14,102 nt of DNA from Lachnospiraceae bacterium (lineage in GTDB: Bacteria > Bacillota > Clostridia > Lachnospirales > Lachnospiraceae): contig JAGDCK010000103.1 of assembly GCA_017958585.1 (NCBI GenBank), positions 1 to 14,102 on the forward strand, written 5' to 3'. The notes below the pieces were generated by a model that worked only from the letters and a program-made list of their open reading frames with translations, searched no databases and was not told the origin of the DNA. Both the position numbers and the translations under genes were made by a program. Positions 8,319 to 13,638 of the stretch are shown here, in pieces. How positions within the stretch are numbered: position 1 is the stretch's first letter; every line of letters begins with the position of its first letter.

Positions 8319-9095
8319 TTATAAAGGAAGGTTGTAGAGCGCATGGGCGTTTTCCCAGGCGTATTTTCTGATTGTGTCTTCATCCGTGCCCTTTATCGCA
8401 GCCATTGCTTCTATCACATATTTTATATAAGAAGAATCATTTCGCTTTCCTCTGAAGGGTTCCGGTGCCATATATGGGCAATCCGTCTCCAGCACGAACC
8501 TGTCCACGGGGATCCACTCTGCCACCTCTTTTAACTTCTTTGCGTTCTTGAAAGTAAGGACGCCTCCTATTCCGATATAAAAGCCCATATCCAAAAATAT
8601 CCCGGCACTCTCCACCGAATAGGAATAACAGTGGATCACTCCGCCTGCTTCCTCAGCATGGTGTTCATGCATGAGGTCGATGGTATCCTTTGCCGCATCT
8701 CTGGAGTGAACAACGATCGGTTTATGGAGTTCTTTTGCCAGCTCGATCTGACGGGCAAACCATTTTTTCTGGGTGTCATGGTCAGGCTCCGGCCAGTGAT
8801 AATCAAGACCTATTTCACCTATTGCAACACATTTTTCAAAGGCTGCATTTTCCCTGATCCAATCCATATCCGCATCAGTGGTTTCCCCACAGTCCTCCGG
8901 ATGGATTCCCAGAGCGCAATACGCATCTTCGTAATCCCTTGCTATCTGAAGGGTGCTGTGGCAGGCTTCAATGGAAGAGCCGATATTTACAAATTTTGCT
9001 ACACCCTTCTCACGAAGGCTCTTTATCAGTTCATCCCTGTCTTCATCAAATGCACTGTCATCGTAGTGCGCATGGGTATCAAAAATATCAAACAT
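8319..9095 (-). CDS. tatD: TatD family metal-dependent DNase / hydrolase
   Basis: A 258-residue protein starting MFDIFDTHAHYDD. This start (complement of 9093-9095) has AAAGGA about 9 bases upstream; an in-frame ATG 84 bases earlier would add a basic extension that falls in a hairpin-rich, repeat-like region and is very unlikely to be translated. The metal-binding set of the TatD fold is complete: H8 and H10 (DTHAH), E94 (IGEIGLDY), H130 (VVHSRDA), H155 (VIHCYS) and D205 (LETDCPY). Length equals the usual 250-260 residues. Family members are two-metal 3'-5' nucleases acting on DNA (TatD) or of unproven substrate (YabD/YcfH type). In many Firmicutes this gene lies near rsmA; here an rsmA-like start is at the left edge but not adjacent. 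Confidence 0.95.
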   Translation of the reverse strand: MFDIFDTHAHYDDSAFDEDRDELIKSLREKGVAKFVNIGSSIEACHSTLQIARDYEDAYCALGIHPEDCGETTDADMDWIRENAAFEKCVAIGEIGLDYHWPEPDHDTQKKWFARQIELAKELHKPIVVHSRDAAKDTIDLMHEHHAEEAGGVIHCYSYSVESAGIFLDMGFYIGIGGVLTFKNAKKLKEVAEWIPVDRFVLETDCPYMAPEPFRGKRNDSSYIKYVIEAMAAIKGTDEDTIRKYAWENAHALYNLPL

Positions 9096-9136
9096 GATCG
9101 TTGTCCTTTGCTTTAGATAGAAACAAGATAGTTTTA

Positions 9137-9168
9137 CTTCGAGCCGGCTCGGCAGCCGCTTGGCTCGT
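9137..9168 (-). repeat. GC-rich hairpin between the tRNA terminator and tatD
   Basis: On the minus strand CGAGCC and GGCTCG (ends 9167 and 9140) form a 6-bp outer stem, with an inner GGCT/AGCC stem and a four-base bulge. The DNA is markedly more GC-rich than its surroundings. No T-run follows, so it is not an intrinsic terminator. It lies in the leader of tatD and resembles a mobile repeat or an RNA structure more than coding DNA. Confidence 0.5.
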
Positions 9169-9177
9169 TGCCATAAC

Positions 9178-9221
9178 AAAAAAGACCGTCCCCAAGGCTC
9201 TTACGTCCTCAAAAACAGTCT
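9178..9221 (-). terminator. Intrinsic terminator of tRNA-Lys
   Basis: On the minus strand the arms AGACTGTTTTTGAGG and CCTTGGGGACGGTCT can pair over 15 positions (several G-U) around a 9-base loop, followed directly by six T's (9183-9178). It begins about 8 bases after the tRNA 3' end. The heavy use of G-U pairs makes the stem asymmetric: the opposite strand would form a much poorer hairpin, so it acts for the tRNA direction. Confidence 0.8.
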
Positions 9222-9229
9222 CTTGATAG

Positions 9230-9302
9230 TGCACCGCCAGGGGCTCGAACCCTGGACACCCTGATTAAGAGTCAGGTGCTCTACCAACTGAGCTAGCGGT
9301 GC
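9230..9302 (-). tRNA. tRNA-Lys (anticodon CTT)
   Basis: A 73-base cloverleaf folds completely: acceptor stem GCACCGC/GCGGTGC, D stem GCTC/GAGC, anticodon stem CCTGA/TCAGG with loop CTCTTAA, a five-base variable loop, and T stem CAGGG/CCCTG with TTCGAGC loop. The anticodon CTT (complement of 9267-9269) reads AAG codons for lysine. The discriminator is A. CCA is not encoded (the next bases are CT), so it must be added by tRNA nucleotidyltransferase. Confidence 0.97.
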
Positions 9303-9305
9303 ATT

Positions 9306-9330
9306 TTGCGTTTCGTCTTTCACAACGCAA
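9306..9330 (-). other. Hairpin in the 5' leader of pre-tRNA-Lys
   Basis: TTGCGTT and AACGCAA form a 7-bp stem around an 11-base loop immediately upstream of the mature tRNA 5' end, beginning about at the predicted transcription start. It probably belongs to the leader removed by RNase P. Confidence 0.5.
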
Positions 9331-9335
9331 GAATG

Positions 9336-9364
9336 ATTATATTATACAGGCACTTTAAATGCAA
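9336..9364 (-). promoter_or_regulatory. Promoter of tRNA-Lys
   Basis: On the minus strand TTGCAT (9364-9359) is followed after 17 bases by TATAAT (9341-9336), close to the sigma-A consensus. A second overlapping TATAAT lies 5 bases upstream. Transcription would begin near 9329, about 27 bases before the tRNA. Confidence 0.7.
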
Positions 9365-9465
9365 GCATTTTTTATAAATTTTTTTAAATTGTATAAATTT
9401 CATAAAATCCATATGATTTTTTAGCATTCGCAAGTCACAATAACCATATGGCGCCGGGCTTTATT

Positions 9466-9873
9466 CTATGCCCTGCATTTGTCACAATAACCGTAGATCT
9501 CCAGCTTGTGCCCTGTTATGGTGAAGTTCTTCGGGCCTTTTCCATACTGTATATGCATAAAAGGGCAGGTATCAAGGGGCACCCTCTTGTGGCACTTGAG
9601 GCATATGGCAAAATGAGTATGCTCGCCTCTGTTTAACTCATAAAGTCCCGTCTCCTCGCCGAGAAATGTGGTCTTTATAACGAGGCTCTGCTCCTCAAAG
9701 GCCGCCATTATCCTGTAGATGGTTGACAGCGCAAAATTCTCTCCATCCGCCGTCTTTGTAGCCTCCTCGTAGATCTCAGCGCTGCTCATGGGGCTGTTTG
9801 CCAGATCCAATATATCATATACGATTTTTCTCTGTTTTGTCCATTTGATCCCTTTAGGGTATTTTTCTTCCAT
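9466..9873 (-). CDS. Fur-family metal-responsive transcriptional repressor (Fur/Zur/PerR group)
   Basis: A 135-residue protein with the Fur two-domain plan. The winged-helix part (about 10-80) contains STIYR at 50-54, the family's DNA-recognition helix motif. The dimerisation domain contains HTHF at 85-88 and two CxxC pairs, C91/C94 and C130/C133, the structural zinc site. Further possible metal ligands are C103, H107, H122 and E125. The start is chosen at the ATG with AGGG 8 bases upstream; an ATG two codons earlier and a TTG nine codons earlier fit ribosome binding sites poorly. It follows a metal permease gene by 33 bases on the same strand, so the two are probably one operon. Which metal or peroxide it senses cannot be fixed by sequence; the zinc/iron/manganese classes are all open. 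A likely operator is the palindrome at 10825-10865. Confidence 0.9.
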   Translation of the reverse strand: MEEKYPKGIKWTKQRKIVYDILDLANSPMSSAEIYEEATKTADGENFALSTIYRIMAAFEEQSLVIKTTFLGEETGLYELNRGEHTHFAICLKCHKRVPLDTCPFMHIQYGKGPKNFTITGHKLEIYGYCDKCRA

Positions 9874-9906
9874 ACTCATCACCCTGAGTTTTTTAAACAA
9901 CCTCTG

Positions 9907-10755
9907 TTATACAAACATATTCACCAGATCTATCACTATTCCGCAGAAAACACCGATGGCATAGAGAAGTGCCACCACAGTGAAATTCTCCTTTTTGTGG
10001 TGATTGATCCTGAAAAGCACCAGAAGGCCAACCCCTGCTCCAACGAGAAGTCCGCTCATCATGGCTCCCGTGCTGATAACACCCTCAAGATAGAGAGTTG
10101 TGATAACCACCGATGCGGCGCAGTTTGGTATGAGTCCTACGATCCCTGCCAGAATGGGGCCGAGAACCGGACGGTTTAATATTATGCCTGCCAGAAATTC
10201 CTCCCCTGCAAAATGCATTACCACTTCAAGTAAAAACGTGATGGCCAGGATAAAGAGGGCGATCTGTCCCGTGTGGATAAGAGCCGACTTTAATATGCTT
10301 CCCTCCTCACAGTGGCAGTGCTCCTGCTCGCAGATCTCATGAATGTGGATCTTCGTGGCTCTCTGCTTAAAGAAAACCAGATCTGTCAAAAAGCCAAAGA
10401 CGGTTCCTATCACCATCTTTGCTCCGATTATAAGCAGTATGGTCTTTATGGGGGCATGCTCCGAGATCAGAATGGGAAGCATCTCATCCGAAGTGGATAA
10501 ATATACAGCTATGAGAGTACCCATGGTGATAACTTTTCCCGCATACAGATTGGTTGCCGCAGTGGAAAAACCGCATTGAGGAAATGCTCCCAGGATTCCT
10601 CCGAAAAGAGGACCCCACTTTCCGGTTCTTCTGATGACTCCCTCAGCCTTGCCGGCAGTTCTCTGCTCTATATACTCCATTGCAAGGTAGGTCAGAAACA
10701 GAAACGGAAGCAGTTTTAATGTATCTATCAAAGTTTCTTCAATAACTTCTAACAT
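9907..10755 (-). CDS. ArsP_2-type ten-TM permease, putative heavy-metal or manganese exporter
   Basis: A 282-residue, very hydrophobic protein with about eight to ten membrane helices. It matches the ArsP_2 (PF11449) family, annotated variously as arsenic efflux protein or putative manganese transporter. Two halves carry equivalent motifs, PQCGFS at 59-64 and PNCAAS at 210-215, an internal repeat typical of permeases related to ArsP. SDEMLP at 89-94 is also characteristic. The central loop is rich in soft-metal ligands: H137, H139, C142, H146, C147, H148 and C149. The ATG at complement 10753-10755 is chosen; a GTG 45 bases upstream is possible but has no ribosome binding site and GGAG precedes the chosen ATG, though at a long spacing of 12. 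A Fur-family repressor follows, supporting a role in metal homeostasis. Substrate and direction are inferred. Confidence 0.82.
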   Translation of the reverse strand: MLEVIEETLIDTLKLLPFLFLTYLAMEYIEQRTAGKAEGVIRRTGKWGPLFGGILGAFPQCGFSTAATNLYAGKVITMGTLIAVYLSTSDEMLPILISEHAPIKTILLIIGAKMVIGTVFGFLTDLVFFKQRATKIHIHEICEQEHCHCEEGSILKSALIHTGQIALFILAITFLLEVVMHFAGEEFLAGIILNRPVLGPILAGIVGLIPNCAASVVITTLYLEGVISTGAMMSGLLVGAGVGLLVLFRINHHKKENFTVVALLYAIGVFCGIVIDLVNMFV

Positions 10756-10824
10756 GATGATCTCTATCTCCGTTTTTATACTATTGAACCGATGAAACAC
10801 GCTTCACGAGTTTCATAACAAAAC

Positions 10825-10865
10825 ATATAGTTCTAGATGCTAATGATTCGCATCTAGAACTATAT
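10825..10865. promoter_or_regulatory. 41-bp near-perfect palindrome, candidate Fur-family operator
   Basis: Arms 10825-10840 and 10850-10865 are perfect 16-bp complements, and the 9-base centre TAATGATTC is itself symmetric at all but one base pair, giving a core AAT-N-ATT. Read as a 7-1-7 site it is TGCTAAT-G-ATTCGCA, the layout of Fur, Zur and PerR boxes in Bacillus. It overlaps the -10 box and predicted start of the permease-repressor transcript. It could also act as an AU-rich terminator for the small membrane protein gene that ends upstream. Confidence 0.65.
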
Positions 10866-10886
10866 CATGTTTTTTTCTTATGTCAA
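10859..10886 (-). promoter_or_regulatory. Promoter of the metal permease / Fur-family operon
   Basis: On the minus strand a perfect TTGACA (10886-10881) is followed after 16 bases by TATAGT (10864-10859). The start of transcription would fall near 10852, inside the 41-bp palindrome, leaving a leader of about 97 bases before the permease ATG. The -35 lies just past the stop codon of the small membrane protein gene. Confidence 0.7.
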
Positions 10887-10889
10887 TAA

Positions 10890-11186
10890 CTATTTTCTAA
10901 ACTTTTTATGATCTCTGACAATGGGGATCACGTACAGCACACCGCATACGAGAAACAGTATTCCCAGCACGACGTACATTTTTCTCTCACTGTTTACGCC
11001 GTTTAAGATCCATATGATCCCCGCCAGGACATACACTATAGCCGCGATTATCTTCACTGCTATATTCGGCTTTGTGAGTTTTCCGGAAGACATTCTCTCC
11101 TGCTCTTCCCGCTCTTTTAACTCCTCAGCCTCGATCTGTGCATCCGTTGGGACTGTACTTTTTAAAAAATCGAAATCGTCATTCAT
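10890..11186 (-). CDS. Small two-TM membrane protein of unknown function, coupled to nrdD
   Basis: A 98-residue protein. The N-terminal 40 residues are acidic and strongly charged (AEELKEREEQER at 20-31, a likely helix or short coiled coil). Two membrane segments follow at about 42-64 and 70-90, joined by a short loop NSERK, and the tail DHKKFRK is basic, so both termini should face the cytoplasm. No known motif, cysteine pair or enzyme signature is present. The ATG lies 3 bases after the nrdD stop codon and has no recognisable ribosome binding site, so translation probably depends on ribosomes finishing nrdD. I do not recognise the family. It occupies the place where nrdG is often found, but it is clearly not a radical SAM activase. 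Confidence 0.75.
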   Translation of the reverse strand: MNDDFDFLKSTVPTDAQIEAEELKEREEQERMSSGKLTKPNIAVKIIAAIVYVLAGIIWILNGVNSERKMYVVLGILFLVCGVLYVIPIVRDHKKFRK

Positions 11187-11189
11187 ATT

Positions 11190-13379
11190 TTATAAGTGTA
11201 ATACTCTGTCTTTGATCTCCTGGGTTCTTCCCTGGTTCCAGAACTGAGTTCCAATGTATCCGCAGGTACGTCTTGCAACAGCCATCTTGTTCTGATCGCG
11301 GTTTCCGCAGTTAGGGCATTCCCAGATAAGTTTTCCTGTCTCGTCCTCGATGATCTGGATCTCTCCGTCGTAACCGCAGACCTCACAGTAATCACTCTTG
11401 GTGTTAAGCTCGGCATACATGATGTTTTCGTAGATAAACTTCATTACCGACAATACTGCGGGAATGTTGTCCTGCATATTGGGTACTTCCACGTAGCTGA
11501 TAGCTCCACCGGGTGAAAGCTTCTGGAATTCCGACTCCAGTTTCAGTTTGCTGAAGGCATCTATCTTTTCGGTTACATGCACGTGATAGCTGTTGGTGAT
11601 GTAATTTTTGGTGGTAACTCCGGGAATGAGACCGAATCTCTTCTGGAGGCACTTTGCAAATTTGTATGTGGTGGACTCGAGAGGAGTACCGTATACGGAA
11701 TAGCTGATGTTCTCAGCTGCCTTCCACTCTGCACACTTATCGTTTAACTTCTGCATAACCGCAAGAGCAAATTCCTTGCCCTCGGGATCCGTATGGGACT
11801 TTCCTGTCATGTAGTAGCACATCTCATAAACTCCGGCATATCCCAGTGAGATTGTGGAATAACCGTTGTAAAGGAGCTTGTCGATGGTCTCGCCCTTCTT
11901 TAATCTGGCAAGAGCACCGTACTGCCACAAAATAGGAGCGGCATCACTTCTGGTTCCCAAAAGTCTCTCATGTCTGCATCTGAGTGCTCTGTGGCAAAGC
12001 TCAAGTCTGTCCTCAAGAATATCCCAGAACTTGTCCATATCCTGCTTTGAGGAGAGTGCCACATCCACCAGATTGATGGTAACAACACCCTGGTTGAAGC
12101 GTCCATAGAATTTGTATGAGCCGTCCTCGTTTTTCTGGGTTTCCTCAACTGTAAGGAATGATCTGCATCCCATACATGTGTAAACATTTCCTTTTTTCAG
12201 TTCCTTCATCTTCTTTGCGGAGATGTAATCGGGAACCATTCTCTTTGCGGTACATTCTGCCGCAAGTTCGGTGAGATACCAATACTTTGATCCTTCTGTG
12301 ATATTGTCCTCATCAAGTACATATATAAGCTTAGGGAATGCAGGTGTTACCCACACGCCTTTCTCGTTCTTGATACCCTGGATCCTCTGGCGAAGCACTT
12401 CCTCGATGATAAGAGCCAGGTCGTCACGAAGAACTCCCTCGGGAACTTCATCCAGATACATAAATGCAGTAACAAAAGGAGCCTGTCCGTTACAGGTCAT
12501 GAGAGTAATGAGCTGATACTGGATGGTCTGGATACCGTCGCTGATCTCTTTTTTAAGTCTCTTCTCAGTGATCTGTCTGATGATATTCTCATCAAGGCTG
12601 TCGCCGCATGCCTGTCTCTCCTCAGTCACCTGCTTGATGATCTTTGCACGGCTCACTTCGATAAAAGGAGCAAGATGTGCAAGTGAGAAGGACTGTCCTC
12701 CGTACTGGTTTGATGCAACCTGTGCCACGATCTGTGTGGTCACGTTACATGCCGTAAAGAAACTCTTTGGTTTCTCGATCATGGTGCCGCTTATAACGGT
12801 ACCGTTCTGAAGCATATCCTCTAAGTTTATCAGATCACAGTTGTGTTCTCTCTGTGCAAAATAATCAGAATCGTGGAAGTGAATGATTCCTTCCTCATGA
12901 GCTTTTACAACTTCCTCGGGAAGCAAAACTCTTCTGGTGAGATCCTTGCTCACCTCGCCGGCCATGTAATCACGCTGGGTTGAGTTGATCACGGGATCCT
13001 TGTTTGAGTTCTCCTGATTTACCTCTTCGTTTGCATTGTCCAAAAGAGCAAAGATTCCGTCGTCTGTTGAATTTGACTTACGGGCGATCTCTCTCTTGTA
13101 ACGATAACGCACATACTTCTGTGCCACCTCGTAGCCTCGCATCTCCATGATGGCTGTCTCAACCATATCCTGGATGTCCTCCACATGAACCGCGTGCGGA
13201 ATTTTTGCGATCTTGGTGGTCACATTCTCTGCAATTGCCTCAAGCTGATATGAACTGAGTTGATGAAGCTTGTCCACTTCCTCATTGGCTGTTTTAACCG
13301 CATTAACAATCTTCGAAATGTTGAAAGGAACCTCCTCGCCATTTCGCTTTATAACTCTTGTTTTAATACTGTCCGCCAT
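11190..13379 (-). CDS. nrdD: Anaerobic (class III) ribonucleoside-triphosphate reductase
   Basis: A complete 729-residue enzyme that reduces ribonucleoside triphosphates to deoxyribonucleotides without oxygen. An ATP-cone domain occupies about residues 5-95 (TRVIKRNGEEVPF start). The ten-stranded barrel follows, with candidate active-site cysteines C211 (TACNVTT) and C402/C405 (TCMGCRSF), and the typical GYSTISLGYAG segment. Near the C-terminus is a four-cysteine zinc site, C665/C668 and C688/C691, then the glycyl-radical motif RTCGYIG with G707 as radical carrier. The start ATG has AAGGGGAT about 9 bases upstream. The enzyme needs the radical SAM activase NrdG; no nrdG is adjacent on either side. 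Upstream NrdR-like boxes predict repression by NrdR. Confidence 0.97.
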   Translation of the reverse strand: MADSIKTRVIKRNGEEVPFNISKIVNAVKTANEEVDKLHQLSSYQLEAIAENVTTKIAKIPHAVHVEDIQDMVETAIMEMRGYEVAQKYVRYRYKREIARKSNSTDDGIFALLDNANEEVNQENSNKDPVINSTQRDYMAGEVSKDLTRRVLLPEEVVKAHEEGIIHFHDSDYFAQREHNCDLINLEDMLQNGTVISGTMIEKPKSFFTACNVTTQIVAQVASNQYGGQSFSLAHLAPFIEVSRAKIIKQVTEERQACGDSLDENIIRQITEKRLKKEISDGIQTIQYQLITLMTCNGQAPFVTAFMYLDEVPEGVLRDDLALIIEEVLRQRIQGIKNEKGVWVTPAFPKLIYVLDEDNITEGSKYWYLTELAAECTAKRMVPDYISAKKMKELKKGNVYTCMGCRSFLTVEETQKNEDGSYKFYGRFNQGVVTINLVDVALSSKQDMDKFWDILEDRLELCHRALRCRHERLLGTRSDAAPILWQYGALARLKKGETIDKLLYNGYSTISLGYAGVYEMCYYMTGKSHTDPEGKEFALAVMQKLNDKCAEWKAAENISYSVYGTPLESTTYKFAKCLQKRFGLIPGVTTKNYITNSYHVHVTEKIDAFSKLKLESEFQKLSPGGAISYVEVPNMQDNIPAVLSVMKFIYENIMYAELNTKSDYCEVCGYDGEIQIIEDETGKLIWECPNCGNRDQNKMAVARRTCGYIGTQFWNQGRTQEIKDRVLHL

Positions 13380-13398
13380 TATTTATATCCCCTTTTCG

Positions 13399-13447
13399 AC
13401 ACAAAATCTAGTATCATGTTAAAAAATAATAACACAATATCTAGTGC
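13399..13447. promoter_or_regulatory. Pair of NrdR boxes proximal to nrdD
   Basis: ACACAAAATCTAGTAT (13399-13414) and ACACAATATCTAGTGC (13432-13447) are near-identical imperfect palindromes spaced 33 bases start to start, about three helical turns. They match the NrdR-box pattern acaCwAtATaTwGtgt, and paired sites of this spacing are how the NrdR ATP-cone repressor is known to bind ahead of ribonucleotide reductase genes. They lie just downstream of the proximal promoter's -10 box. Confidence 0.8.
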
Positions 13448-13453
13448 ACATTA

Positions 13454-13482
13454 AATATAACTCTCTTTGGCAGATTGGTCAA
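13454..13482 (-). promoter_or_regulatory. Proximal nrdD promoter
   Basis: On the minus strand TTGACC (13482-13477), 17 bases, then TATATT (13459-13454). The start would be near 13447, so the proximal NrdR-box pair covers the first 50 transcribed bases. The leader is about 70 bases long. Confidence 0.6.
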
Positions 13483-13527
13483 TGGACTAAATCTACCAAT
13501 TATTATATCGTATTTTTATACAAAATT

Positions 13528-13556
13528 ATTATAGCTTTTACAAATATTTAACACAA
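13528..13556 (-). promoter_or_regulatory. Possible distal nrdD promoter
   Basis: On the minus strand TTGTGT (13556-13551), 17 bases, then a perfect TATAAT (13533-13528). The -35 is formed by the end of the third NrdR-like box. The -35 matches the consensus only partly, so this promoter is less certain than the proximal one. Confidence 0.45.
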
Positions 13557-13598
13557 ATTCTAGTGGTTAATTAATTAACAAGCCACTAAATCTATGAA
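13551..13598. promoter_or_regulatory. Distal NrdR-box-like pair flanking a perfect AT palindrome
   Basis: ACACAAATTCTAGTGG (13551-13566) is a clear third copy of the box. A weaker, opposite-oriented half-match CCACTAAATCTATGAA starts at 13583, 32 bases further. Between them lies the perfect 14-bp palindrome GTTAATTAATTAAC (13566-13579). TAGTGG and CCACTA also form a 6-bp inverted repeat (13561-13566 with 13583-13588). The first box is convincing, the second only in one half. Confidence 0.55.
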
Positions 13599-13638
13599 AA
13601 CGCCTTGTTTATGCCATTTTGCGGACCACGCACCCGAT

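Noticed and set aside
8631..9116. 161-codon + strand open frame antisense to tatD
   Set aside because: It mirrors the conserved TatD coding sequence, has no family similarity and no ribosome binding site.
9096..9179. 28-residue N-terminal extension of TatD
   Set aside because: It lies in hairpin-rich DNA, is unlike the family, and the internal ATG has a good ribosome binding site and the exact family start.
9404..9420. AAAATC/GATTTT hairpin as terminator of the Fur-family gene
   Set aside because: The stem is only six bp and AT-rich; it could be chance in AT-rich DNA.
9303..9465. Small gene or riboswitch between tRNA-Lys and the Fur-family gene
   Set aside because: It holds the tRNA promoter, leader hairpin and AT-rich spacer; no start codon with ribosome binding site or conserved RNA fold is visible.
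10825..10865. The palindrome as a terminator only
   Set aside because: It is possible for the upstream gene, but its overlap with a strong promoter and its AAT-N-ATT centre fit an operator better; both roles may hold.
13567..13638. Terminator for the GH3 gene
   Set aside because: The minus-strand sequence after the GH3 stop has no GC-rich stem followed by T's. The 6-bp TAGTGG/CCACTA repeat is better explained by NrdR-like boxes.
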